The notes under the pieces were generated by a model. It was not told the DNA's origin and did not search any database. It saw only the letters and a program-made list of their open reading frames with translations. A DNA stretch of 64,000 bases from Butyrivibrio hungatei DSM 14810. Its GTDB lineage: Bacteria > Bacillota > Clostridia > Lachnospirales > Lachnospiraceae. Both the position numbers and the translations under genes were made by a program. Where the stretch lies: positions 104,282 to 168,281 of the forward strand of contig NZ_FRDH01000009.1 of the NCBI RefSeq assembly GCF_900143205.1, written 5' to 3'. Positions 8,540 to 17,369 of this stretch are shown here, piece after piece (position 1 is the stretch's first letter; the number at the start of each line of letters is the position of its first letter).

Positions 8540-9235
8540 ATGAAAATTGGAATCATTGGAGCGATGGAAGTAGAGGTCGAAACTCTAAAAGAGAAGATGG
8601 AGCTTAAGAATACCATCAAAAAGGCTTCTATGGAGTTCTTTGAGGGAACACTTGGCGGAGTTGACGTAGTTGTAGTTCGCAGTGGTATCTGCAAGGTTAA
8701 CGCTGGTATCTGTGTTCAGATCCTTGTAGATGTTTTTGGCGTTACTCACGTTATCAACACAGGAGCAGCAGGTTCCCTTGATGCCCAGATCAATATCGGG
8801 GATATAGTTCTTTCTACAGATGTATGCTACCACGATGTTGATGCCACAATTTTTGGATATAAAAAGGGAGAAGTTCCTCAGCTTGGCGTAGCATCTTTTA
8901 CTGCGGATGAGACTCTTCGTAACAAAGCAAAAGACGCTATCAAGAAGGCTGCACCTGATCTTGGAATCTTCGAAGGAAGAGTATGCAGCGGCGATCAGTT
9001 TATCAGCAGCAATGAAGTTAAGGATGCTATCAAGGCTGAATTTAACGGAAAGTGCACAGAGATGGAAGGCGCTGCTATTGCACAGGCTGCCTATCTTAAC
9101 AATATTCCATTCCTTATCATCAGAGCCATTTCTGACAAGGCTGATGGAAGTGATATTGTTGATTATCCTGTTTTTGAGGCAAAAGCAGCTAAGGATTGCG
9201 CAGCAGCAACACTTGAACTGTTAAGGAGCTTATGA
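8540..9235 (+). CDS. mtnN: 5'-methylthioadenosine/S-adenosylhomocysteine nucleosidase
   Basis: A 231-residue nucleosidase of normal length with the family blocks IGIIGAMEVEVETLKEKM at the N-terminus, NTGAAGSLD, SGDQFISS, and MEGAAIAQ-DKADGS for ribose binding and catalytic Asp. It hydrolyses MTA and SAH to adenine and the thioribose product, feeding S-ribosylhomocysteine to LuxS. GGAGA precedes the ATG. The next gene overlaps its stop codon by 4 bp (ATGA), so the two are translationally coupled. Confidence 0.95.
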   Translation: MKIGIIGAMEVEVETLKEKMELKNTIKKASMEFFEGTLGGVDVVVVRSGICKVNAGICVQILVDVFGVTHVINTGAAGSLDAQINIGDIVLSTDVCYHDVDATIFGYKKGEVPQLGVASFTADETLRNKAKDAIKKAAPDLGIFEGRVCSGDQFISSNEVKDAIKAEFNGKCTEMEGAAIAQAAYLNNIPFLIIRAISDKADGSDIVDYPVFEAKAAKDCAAATLELLRSL

Positions 9236-11484
9236 ATACCAAGGGACTTAGTAGAAGAGAATTAAAGATCTTAGCTATCATAGCAATGGTCGTTGACCAT
9301 ACAGCGTGGGGATTTGTTGATTTCATGTCGCCGCTTGGTCAGATTATGCACATTTTCGGAAGGCTTACTATTCCGATCATGTGCTTTTTCGTTGCAGAGG
9401 GCTATCGCCATACCAGTGATTTAAAGAGTTACATTAACAGGATGGCAACTTTTGCTGTTTTTTCGATATTTCCTTTCTATATTTTTTTCCATGAAGAGTA
9501 TGATTACAGACAAAATATAATCTTTGATCTGCTTTTGGCTCTTTTAGCCCTGACAATTGCGGATAATAAGATATTGCCAAAGGGAACCAAAGCAGTTCTC
9601 ATAGGAGTGCTGTTTGTTATTTCCTGGAACATTGGCGGATGGGTGATAATGCCTATCATTTATGTGCTTATCTTTTATTATGGAAAAGACTTTAAAACTA
9701 AGGCTAAGTGGTTTGTTTTTGCTACTGTTGTAATGGAAATATCGCTGATAGCAATGATATTGCTTAATCAGAAGTATCATTTTTCAAAATATGACTGGAA
9801 TGTAGCTGAGAGACTGTATCTTTTAGGTTTTGTGTTTGGACTTATACCATTGTATTTTTATAATGGACAGCTTGGGGAAAAGAAAAATTTATTTAATAAA
9901 TATTTCTTTTATTGCTTCTATCCCGGCCATTTTCTTATATTATCGGCAATCAAATATTTAGTTGGAAATGTGGTTGATCAGGATATATATATAATGGCGC
10001 ACATAATTGCCCTTGTTATCGCATTGATAATGCTGGGATATGTTCTTACAATTAACCCGTCTAGAGCGCAAAATGCAGTTACCTGCTTTATGATCTTCGC
10101 AATAATGTATATCTTCGGATTTTTGCAAGAGATCACTACAAGAGAAGTAGCGGGTGTTTATACCGGAACTAAATTACAGTTTTTTGCTGAATGTATGCTC
10201 TTTATCTCCCTGACGTACTGCATGCAGGAACTATGTCATACACGAATATCAGGTTTCATCTATTCTTTAGAAATCGTTGTTTCATTCTTTGTAATGTATA
10301 GTCTGTTTACATATGAAGATAACGGCCTTATGTACAAGGCTATCACAATCAATTACGAAGCAGGAAGCTTTCCTAGAATGCAGGTTGTAGGATATGGAAT
10401 TGCATTCAAGATCTTTGTGGTATATAGTTTTGCAGTTTGCCTTATGTGCGTAATAATAGGTGTTAAGAGCGCGAAACATGCTAATAGCCTTCATAAAAAG
10501 AGACTTAGATTTCTTTTGTACGCTATGATCGTTATGTGGCTGCCATATCTGATCAAGGTATTGAATCTTACCAATGGTTATGAGATTCCGGCTCTTGGAA
10601 TTCCTTTTGCAGCAATATTTGTCTCAATATCTCTCGGCAAGTATAGTTACCTCGATTCTATAAGCCTTGATTTTGGCAATGCTCTTAATAAGGGAAAAGA
10701 GGGTGTTATTGTAGTAGATTCCTCTCACAGGATCCTTTACCACAACAAGTGGGTGAATACAATTTTTGGAGAGTTTTATAAATATGATGACGCCTACGCC
10801 GTTCCTATGTTAAAAGACATATTTTTAGAAAAGAAAAAGTCTATTGAGATAGGTGGTCATACCTATGAGACACGTATTGAGCCACTTATTGAACAGTCCC
10901 ATGTCACAGGCCAGATCCTGTGGATACTTGATCTTACAGAGCACTACAATTACCTGAATATGGTGGAAGAAAGTGCCAGCAAGGATTCACTTACAGGAAT
11001 TTATAACAGAGGATGGTTTGAAGAAAACGTTGATCGTATCCTTTCAGAAAAGAGACAGGGCGCATTTATCATGTTAGATCTTGATAATTTCAAGAATGTA
11101 AATGATAAATATGGTCACAAGACAGGTGACGCGGCTTTAGTAGCTCTTGCTTCAGTCATGAAGGCTGCAGAGAAGAGCACTATGAGATACAGGATTTATT
11201 CAGGACGAATAGGTGGAGATGAGTTCTGTATGTTCATAGAGGGCAGTACAGACAGGAAATGGCTTCAGGACTTTGCAAAAAAACAGATCAGTTCCTATGA
11301 TGAAGAACTTGTTAAGATGAGCTACAAAGGTATTACATCAATATCTCTTGGAATCGTTCAGGTGACCGGTGATAGTTACAAGGATAAGGAACTGAATTAT
11401 GAAAAGCTGTATACTAGCGCAGATAAGGCATTGTATCTGGCTAAAGAGCACGGAAAAAAGACTTACGAATTTTTAGATATTTAA
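9232..11484 (+). CDS. TraX-like/multi-TM membrane protein with GGDEF diguanylate cyclase
   Basis: A 750-residue fusion. Residues 1-235 look like TraX-family membrane acetyltransferases (opening helices with AMVVDHTAW and GRLTIPIMCFFVAEGY). Residues about 240-480 are a second block of seven or eight membrane helices like the N-terminal 7TM sensor of some histidine kinases. A PAS-like region follows (about 490-580), then a GGDEF domain starting near 585 (DSLTGIYNR) with an intact GGDEF active site at about 661-665. No RxxD inhibitory site is present upstream of it. It should synthesise cyclic di-GMP in response to a membrane signal. Its start overlaps the mtnN stop. Confidence 0.85.
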   Translation: MNTKGLSRRELKILAIIAMVVDHTAWGFVDFMSPLGQIMHIFGRLTIPIMCFFVAEGYRHTSDLKSYINRMATFAVFSIFPFYIFFHEEYDYRQNIIFDLLLALLALTIADNKILPKGTKAVLIGVLFVISWNIGGWVIMPIIYVLIFYYGKDFKTKAKWFVFATVVMEISLIAMILLNQKYHFSKYDWNVAERLYLLGFVFGLIPLYFYNGQLGEKKNLFNKYFFYCFYPGHFLILSAIKYLVGNVVDQDIYIMAHIIALVIALIMLGYVLTINPSRAQNAVTCFMIFAIMYIFGFLQEITTREVAGVYTGTKLQFFAECMLFISLTYCMQELCHTRISGFIYSLEIVVSFFVMYSLFTYEDNGLMYKAITINYEAGSFPRMQVVGYGIAFKIFVVYSFAVCLMCVIIGVKSAKHANSLHKKRLRFLLYAMIVMWLPYLIKVLNLTNGYEIPALGIPFAAIFVSISLGKYSYLDSISLDFGNALNKGKEGVIVVDSSHRILYHNKWVNTIFGEFYKYDDAYAVPMLKDIFLEKKKSIEIGGHTYETRIEPLIEQSHVTGQILWILDLTEHYNYLNMVEESASKDSLTGIYNRGWFEENVDRILSEKRQGAFIMLDLDNFKNVNDKYGHKTGDAALVALASVMKAAEKSTMRYRIYSGRIGGDEFCMFIEGSTDRKWLQDFAKKQISSYDEELVKMSYKGITSISLGIVQVTGDSYKDKELNYEKLYTSADKALYLAKEHGKKTYEFLDI

Positions 11485-11493
11485 ATCATTAGC

Positions 11494-11535
11494 AAAAAAG
11501 AGGCGTGAAAAGAATCATTCTTTTCACGCCTTTAT
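11494..11535. terminator. Bidirectional terminator
   Basis: A perfect 15-bp inverted repeat (AGGCGTGAAAAGAAT and complement, 11501-11531) is flanked by A6 on the left and TTTATT on the right. It closes both the GGDEF gene and the convergent pgi gene. Confidence 0.88.
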
Positions 11536-11551
11536 TATTTATATTCTAAAT

Positions 11552-13132
11552 TCAGATGTTTAAGAGCTTGCTGTATTCTGCAAGAGCTCCATCTGTCTCG
11601 TGAGCAAGTACCTTCTTGGCAAGAACCTTACCAAGCTGAACACCTTCCTGGTCGAAGCTGTTGATATTCCATACAAATCCCTGGAACATAACCTTATTCT
11701 CAAAGTGAGCAAGGAGAGCACCAAGAGACTTAGGATTAAGCTCTTCACCAATGATGATGCTTGAAGGACGTCCACCCTTGAAGTTCTTGTTGAGGTTCTC
11801 ATCTTTTTTACCACAAGCAAATGCAACGATCTGAGCTGCTACGTTTGCGCAGAGCTTCTGCTGGCTTGTGCTGTCCTGAATGTTAACGTCATTCTGGAGC
11901 TGGCTGTTCTTGAATCCAATGAACTGAAGAGGAATAATATCTGTTCCCTGATGAAGGAGCTGATAGAATGAATGCTGTCCATTTGTACCAGGTTCACCAA
12001 AGATGATAGGACCAGTTACATAGTTGATTGGCTCGCCAAAACGGTTAACGCTCTTACCATTTGACTCCATGTCAAGCTGCTGTAAGTGAGCAGGGAAACG
12101 GCTAAGTCCCTGTGAATAAGGAAGTACAGCTGTGCTACCATATCCTAAGATATTTCTCTCGTAAACACCGATCATAGCATCGAGCATTGCTGGGTTCTCA
12201 AGCATATTAGGATTAGCTGCAAGTTTGTCCTCTTCTGCAGCACCATCGAGGAACTGAGCAAATACGTCAGGACCAAATGCAAGTGAAAGAACTGCTCCGC
12301 CAACGCCTGATGTTGATGAATAACGTCCACCAATATAGTCATCCATGAAGAATGCTTCAAGGTAATTATCACTCTTGGCAAGGGGTGATGTCTCAGAAGT
12401 AACAGCGATCATGTGCTTGGATGAATCAAGGCCTGCCTTCTTGAGTGCATCTATTACGAAAGACTCATTTGTTAATGTCTCAAGTGTTGTTCCTGATTTT
12501 GAAACAAGGATAAAGATTGAATGAGCTACATCGATAGAATTAAGAACTGCTGAAGCATCATCAGGATCTACATTACTGATGAACTTGGCTTCCATCTTGA
12601 AGTTGCCAGTTCTGTGTGCCCAGTTCTCAAGAGCAAGGTACATAGCTCTTGGACCGAGGTCTGAACCACCGATACCGATCTGAACAACTGTTGTAAACTT
12701 CTCACCCTTGGCATTTGTGATCTCACCTGAGTGAACTTTGTTTGCGAACTCTGCGATTCGCTTCTGTTCATTTAAGTAAAAGTCTCTTTTATTTACTCCA
12801 TCAGCCATAACGTTGTCACCAAGCTGGCCTCTGGTAAGCTGGTGAAGAACCATTCTCTTCTCACCAGTATTGATAACTTCTCCATTGTAAAGAGCTGCAT
12901 ATTTGTCAGAAAGCTGAGCCTCATCAGCAAGAGCCTTGAGAGCAGAAAGAACGTTATCATCAACTTCCTTTGCAGCGTAATTGTAAGAAAGACCAGCCGC
13001 CATTTTTACTGAGTAGTTCTTTACTCTTTTGGCGCCGCTTTCACCTGTCATAGCAGATACGAGATCTACATGCTTAACATTTTTAAGATCGTCGTAAGCT
13101 TTAAGTGTGTCAAGATTTTTCCAATCAACCAT
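11552..13132 (-). CDS. pgi: Glucose-6-phosphate isomerase
   Basis: A 526-residue phosphoglucose isomerase with the family blocks IGIGGSDLGPRAMYLAL, VSKSGTTLETLTNE (phosphate-binding), GGRYSSTSGVGGAVLSLAFG, GEPGTNGQHSFYQLLHQG with the catalytic Glu/His region, and a C-terminal basic segment near GVQLGKVLA. It interconverts glucose-6-phosphate and fructose-6-phosphate in glycolysis. It is monocistronic, ending at the bidirectional terminator, and starts with a GGAGG site upstream. The GH43 gene is divergent across 164 bp. Confidence 0.97.
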   Translation of the reverse strand: MVDWKNLDTLKAYDDLKNVKHVDLVSAMTGESGAKRVKNYSVKMAAGLSYNYAAKEVDDNVLSALKALADEAQLSDKYAALYNGEVINTGEKRMVLHQLTRGQLGDNVMADGVNKRDFYLNEQKRIAEFANKVHSGEITNAKGEKFTTVVQIGIGGSDLGPRAMYLALENWAHRTGNFKMEAKFISNVDPDDASAVLNSIDVAHSIFILVSKSGTTLETLTNESFVIDALKKAGLDSSKHMIAVTSETSPLAKSDNYLEAFFMDDYIGGRYSSTSGVGGAVLSLAFGPDVFAQFLDGAAEEDKLAANPNMLENPAMLDAMIGVYERNILGYGSTAVLPYSQGLSRFPAHLQQLDMESNGKSVNRFGEPINYVTGPIIFGEPGTNGQHSFYQLLHQGTDIIPLQFIGFKNSQLQNDVNIQDSTSQQKLCANVAAQIVAFACGKKDENLNKNFKGGRPSSIIIGEELNPKSLGALLAHFENKVMFQGFVWNINSFDQEGVQLGKVLAKKVLAHETDGALAEYSKLLNI

Positions 13133-13296
13133 TATATAATCCTCCTATCAGGTAACAAGGAAAACGTATTCCTTTACCAAGTTAAAGTTTAGCAAAGAAC
13201 CAGGTTCATATCAAGAAGAAGACTATAAAATATTGATAATGTTTTGTGATAGGTATAATATTTTAGATAAAACTAATAAACCAAGCGGAGGGCAGT

Positions 13297-14235
13297 ATGG
13301 GAGCGTATTTGTTTGCACACTTCAAAGAAAAAACAACACCAGATGGAGAACAATTATACTTTGGCGTTTCTAAGGACGGATTTAACTGGGAGAAGGTAAA
13401 TAATGGAGATCCTATCCTTGAAAGTCACCTTGGAGAGCAGGGCGTAAGAGACTTCACAATTACAAGAAAAAAGGATAACACATTTGTAATTCTCGCTACA
13501 GACCTTGCTATAGCACGTAACTTCAAAGATAAATACGAAAATAACTGGAACAAGGTAAATAGAGAAGGTAGTAAATATCTTTCAAAATGGGAGTCAAAGG
13601 ACCTTGTAAACTGGTCTGAGCAGGAACTGGTCAAAGTAGTTGACGATAACTACGGCTGTGCCTGGGCTCCAGACATCATTTTTGATGAAGAGGCCGGAGA
13701 TTATATGGTTCATTGGTCTTCAAGATATCCTGGGGATTCTGATAACTTTATGGCTATCTATTATGCTAAGACCAAGGATTTCAAGACATACACAGAGCCA
13801 AAGCAGCTTTGTAATAAATGTGATACAGGAATCATTGATTCTAACATTGTTTATGAAAATGGTTACTACTACAGATTCTTAAAGAGTGATTTCAATCCAG
13901 AGCACATTATCCTTGAGAGAGGAACATCTCTTACAGGAAAGTACGAGAGAATGCCTGCATTTGATGAAGAGATGGACAAATTAGAGCAGGGACAGTACGA
14001 AGCTCCAACTTGCTATAAGCTTCCTGATGGCAGCTGGTGTGTAATGCTTGATTTCTACGGTTGTGAGAAGGAAAAACAGGGTTATGTACCATTTGTTGCC
14101 AAGGATATTTCTACAGGCCGCTTTGTACGTTCAGATAAGGAATTTAGCTTCCCTTATGGATTTAAGCACGGAACAGTCATGGAGATCACAGACGAAGAGT
14201 ACGACAGGATCAAAAAGCACTATCCAAACCGTTAA
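13297..14235 (+). CDS. Glycoside hydrolase family 43-like protein
   Basis: A 312-residue protein with the five-bladed propeller pattern of GH43 enzymes: D-containing first blade region (GVRDFTITRKKDNTFVILATD), the second-blade APDIIFDEEAGDYMVHWSS, GIIDSNIVYENGYYYRF, and a candidate general acid in QYEAPTCYKLPDGSW. The family removes arabinose or xylose from plant polysaccharides. There is no signal peptide, so it would act inside the cell on imported oligosaccharides, which fits a fibre-degrading gut bacterium. The substrate and subfamily are not determinable here. GGAGG lies just before the ATG. Confidence 0.8.
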   Translation: MGAYLFAHFKEKTTPDGEQLYFGVSKDGFNWEKVNNGDPILESHLGEQGVRDFTITRKKDNTFVILATDLAIARNFKDKYENNWNKVNREGSKYLSKWESKDLVNWSEQELVKVVDDNYGCAWAPDIIFDEEAGDYMVHWSSRYPGDSDNFMAIYYAKTKDFKTYTEPKQLCNKCDTGIIDSNIVYENGYYYRFLKSDFNPEHIILERGTSLTGKYERMPAFDEEMDKLEQGQYEAPTCYKLPDGSWCVMLDFYGCEKEKQGYVPFVAKDISTGRFVRSDKEFSFPYGFKHGTVMEITDEEYDRIKKHYPNR

Positions 14236-14323
14236 AAAATTTAGAAAGTAGTCGTTTATCTTTGATATATATATTTTTTAGAATTTAGAATTATGGTATA
14301 CTAAAAAGTGTATAGGGGGACTT

Positions 14324-15835
14324 ATGCGTTTTCGTACTAAACTCTTAATAACCTCACTTGCAATAGTGATTATACCGATGATTCTAGCACTTGGTGCTTA
14401 TCTCGCTGTTGGACGATATTTGGTGCATGAACAGAATATCGATAATGGCAGGGTTGTGGATTACGGAATGGTATCCGATCCGGGTGGAACTTTCTCTGAG
14501 ATGACAGATCAATTGGTAAAAGAGATTCTAGTAACCATGCTGGTTGATCCTTTCGTTTTAGAAAACGAAGAGTATCTTAGTGAGATAGACCAAAAGATAG
14601 CATCAAAATATGCATATATTATCGTAAAGAAAGGCTACTCGATCTATTATGTAGCTAATCCGGAAATGGCCCAGGAAGTTATATACGAGCTTCCAGGCTT
14701 CGGAACAGATATCAAAGGTGTGTATTTTACGTCGTCCAAGCATCTCGTAAGACAGATGGATTTTTATTTCTCAGATGGTGATGAAGGAAGTCTTTATATC
14801 ATATCTGGTATCAGGACAGGACTTACAACATCGCTGGTGGTATATATGGCAATTGCCATAATTCTGATCCTTCTGGTTACAAGTATTCTTTTAACTACCT
14901 GGATAGGACGAAGTTTCTTTAGACCTATAGATGAACTGAACATAGCCATGCAGCATATCAAAGATGGAAATTTTGATTATATGCTTCCCACGGACGTCAA
15001 GGAAAAGGGCGAGATAGGGGCCATGTATCGTAACTATGAGGACATGAGGCTGAGGCTAAAAGAGTCAGCAGATGAAAAGATAGACAGAGAGAGGCAAAAC
15101 AAAGAGCTTATCAGTAATATCTCTCACGATCTGAAAACTCCTATCACTGCTATAAAAGGCTATTCACAAGGCCTTTTGGAAGGAGTTGCAGATAGCCCTG
15201 AGAAACAGATGAAGTACATCAAGATCATTAACAATAAGGCCAACGACATGAACAACCTTATAAATGAACTTACATTGTACTCCAGTATTGATAACAACCG
15301 CATTCCATACAATTTTGTTAAGATCAACGTCGCAGAGTACTTTGGCGACTGCATCGAAGAGATAGGAGCGGATCTAGAGAGCAAATCAGTCAAGCTTAAT
15401 TATTCTAATCTAACTACGCCGGATACGCAGATCGTTGCTGATCCAGAACAGATTAAACGAGTTATAAATAATGTTGTGAATAATAGTGTTAAATATCTTG
15501 ATAGAGACGATGGCAGCGGCCAGATTGACATCAGGATTTTGGATGAAGTAGATTCCATAAGGATCGAACTTGAGGATAATGGTAAAGGAATCGCCCAAAA
15601 AGACATCCCGAACATATTCGACAGGTTCTATCGCACAGATGCTTCAAGGAATTCCAAGCAGGGAGGAAGCGGAATCGGATTATCCATTGTTAAAAAGATC
15701 ATTGAAGATCATGGCGGTTATATCTGGGCTACCAGCCATGAAGGTGAAGGAACATGCATGCACTTTGTGTTGAGAAAGTACATTGAATTCTCATCTGGTG
15801 CTGAAACCGTTACTGTTGACAATGAAAACCTATAA
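14324..15835 (+). CDS. Sensor histidine kinase (HAMP)
   Basis: A 503-residue kinase with an N-terminal membrane helix (about 8-28), an extracytoplasmic sensor domain, a second helix (about 169-193), a HAMP linker, the HisKA dimerisation helix with the phospho-acceptor in ISHDLKTPITAIKGYS, and an HATPase domain with the N box (VNNSVKYLD), DNGKGI and GGSGIGLSIV. It should phosphorylate the response regulator encoded 22 bp downstream. The ligand is unknown. The start has GGGGGA upstream. Confidence 0.93.
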   Translation: MRFRTKLLITSLAIVIIPMILALGAYLAVGRYLVHEQNIDNGRVVDYGMVSDPGGTFSEMTDQLVKEILVTMLVDPFVLENEEYLSEIDQKIASKYAYIIVKKGYSIYYVANPEMAQEVIYELPGFGTDIKGVYFTSSKHLVRQMDFYFSDGDEGSLYIISGIRTGLTTSLVVYMAIAIILILLVTSILLTTWIGRSFFRPIDELNIAMQHIKDGNFDYMLPTDVKEKGEIGAMYRNYEDMRLRLKESADEKIDRERQNKELISNISHDLKTPITAIKGYSQGLLEGVADSPEKQMKYIKIINNKANDMNNLINELTLYSSIDNNRIPYNFVKINVAEYFGDCIEEIGADLESKSVKLNYSNLTTPDTQIVADPEQIKRVINNVVNNSVKYLDRDDGSGQIDIRILDEVDSIRIELEDNGKGIAQKDIPNIFDRFYRTDASRNSKQGGSGIGLSIVKKIIEDHGGYIWATSHEGEGTCMHFVLRKYIEFSSGAETVTVDNENL

Positions 15836-15857
15836 CACAAAGAAAGGCGAAAAGTGT

Positions 15858-16547
15858 ATGAGCAGAATACTTATTGTTGAGGATGAAGAGGCTATTGCAG
15901 ACCTTGAGAAGGACTATCTTGAACTGAGTGACTTTGAGGTCTCAATAGAAAACACAGGTGATGCAGGTCTTCAGACAGCACTTGCAGAGGATTTTGACCT
16001 TATCATCTTGGATCTCATGCTTCCAGGAATGGACGGATTTGAGGTTTGTAAGCACATCAGAGAAAAGAAAGATGTGCCAATTCTCATGGTTTCAGCCAAG
16101 AAGGATGACATCGACAAGATAAGAGGTCTTGGACTTGGAGCAGATGATTATATCACCAAGCCATTTAGCCCATCTGAGCTTGTTGCCCGTGTTAAGGCAC
16201 ACATGGCAAGATACTCAAGACTTGTTGGATCAGGACATGAATCTAATGATTTCGTAGAAATCAGAGGACTCAAGATTGACAAGACTGCTAGAAGAGTATA
16301 CGTAGACGGAGATGAAAAGAGCTTCACAACAAAGGAATTCGATCTTCTTACATTCCTTGCTGAGAATCCTAATCATGTATTTACAAAGGAAGAGCTCTTC
16401 CGCAAGATCTGGAACATGGATTCAATCGGCGATATCGCTACTGTAACAGTACATATCAAAAAGATCCGTGAAAAGATCGAATATGATACATCAAACCCAC
16501 AGTACATTGAGACAATCTGGGGCGTTGGCTACAGATTTAAGGTTTGA
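15858..16547 (+). CDS. OmpR-family response regulator
   Basis: A 229-residue regulator: receiver domain (about 1-120, acidic cluster VEDEE, phospho-acceptor Asp in LIILDLMLPGMDG, conserved Lys in YITKPFSP) and a C-terminal winged-helix DNA-binding domain (KEFDLLTFLAENPNHVFTKEEL, VTVHIKKIREKI). The start at 15858 gives the standard MSRILIVEDE N-terminus; an in-frame upstream Met would lie inside the kinase gene. It is the partner of the preceding kinase. Confidence 0.95.
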   Translation: MSRILIVEDEEAIADLEKDYLELSDFEVSIENTGDAGLQTALAEDFDLIILDLMLPGMDGFEVCKHIREKKDVPILMVSAKKDDIDKIRGLGLGADDYITKPFSPSELVARVKAHMARYSRLVGSGHESNDFVEIRGLKIDKTARRVYVDGDEKSFTTKEFDLLTFLAENPNHVFTKEELFRKIWNMDSIGDIATVTVHIKKIREKIEYDTSNPQYIETIWGVGYRFKV

Positions 16548-16575
16548 TTATTTAACATTTTAATTTTATTATTAT

Positions 16576-16632
16576 CGGCAGGAGGCATTATGGCTGGCTT
16601 TTGTCAGGCGTAATTATTCCTGCCGTAATTTT
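16576..16632 (+). terminator. Probable terminator with long loop
   Basis: CGGCAGGA (16576-16583) and TCCTGCCG (16618-16625) pair around a 34-nt loop and are followed by TAATTTTTTC. The long loop makes it less certain than the others. It falls between the response regulator and the pseudouridine synthase. Confidence 0.55.
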
Positions 16633-16662
16633 TTCTAATGTGGAATTTATAGGAGTATTGAT

Positions 16663-17352
16663 TTGAAGCGTTTGGAATACATTTTTGAAGACAAGGATAT
16701 AATAGTTTGCCACAAGCCTGCTGGAATGGCCACAGAAGGTGCAAGAGCAGGACAGATGGACCTTGTCAGCAGTGTGAGAAATTATCTTGCAAGGAAAGAT
16801 GGATCAAAGAGCTCAAAGCCGCCCTATGTAGGTACGGTTTACCGGCTTGATCAGCCCGTAGAAGGCGTTGTGGTAGTATGCAAGACAAAACAAGCAGCTT
16901 CAGATCTAGCAAGGCAGATAAAGGAACACAAAACAGATAAGTATTACTATGCTGTTTGCTATGGGGCTGTTCCTGAAGAAAAGGGCCATTTATCAGACTA
17001 TCTGATCAGAAACTTAGATACTGGCCTTGCTGAAGTAACTGAGAATACTGCCGATGCCAAGAAGGCAGAGCTTGACTACGAAGTCCTATGGCGTAAAAAA
17101 GGATGTACACTTCTTAGGATCAAGCTTTTAACAGGGCGTTTTCACCAGATAAGAGTTCAGATGGCGCATATGGGATTTCCTATAGTTGGAGACCAAAAGT
17201 ACGGAAATGCAGAATCTATGGGCGTATCCAAGGAATTAGGCCTATCAAATGTATGCCTTTGCTGCTACAAATTTGGATTTAAACATCCGGTGACCAAAAA
17301 GAAAGTATCCTATGAAGTTGAACCGGAATTCTTAAAATCTTTTGATGAATAA
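16663..17352 (+). CDS. RluA-family pseudouridine synthase
   Basis: A 229-residue enzyme with the RluA catalytic motif YRLDQPVEGVVV, whose Asp attacks uridine C1', plus TGRFHQIRVQMAHMGFPIVGD near the C-terminus. It lacks an S4 RNA-binding domain, so it resembles the short single-domain members whose rRNA or tRNA target uridine is not predictable. The start is a TTG with ATAGGAG 7 bp upstream; no ATG or GTG gives a better match. It is followed after 17 bp by a membrane protein gene. Confidence 0.9.
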   Translation: MKRLEYIFEDKDIIVCHKPAGMATEGARAGQMDLVSSVRNYLARKDGSKSSKPPYVGTVYRLDQPVEGVVVVCKTKQAASDLARQIKEHKTDKYYYAVCYGAVPEEKGHLSDYLIRNLDTGLAEVTENTADAKKAELDYEVLWRKKGCTLLRIKLLTGRFHQIRVQMAHMGFPIVGDQKYGNAESMGVSKELGLSNVCLCCYKFGFKHPVTKKKVSYEVEPEFLKSFDE

Positions 17353-17369
17353 TTGGAACTGAAACTAAG

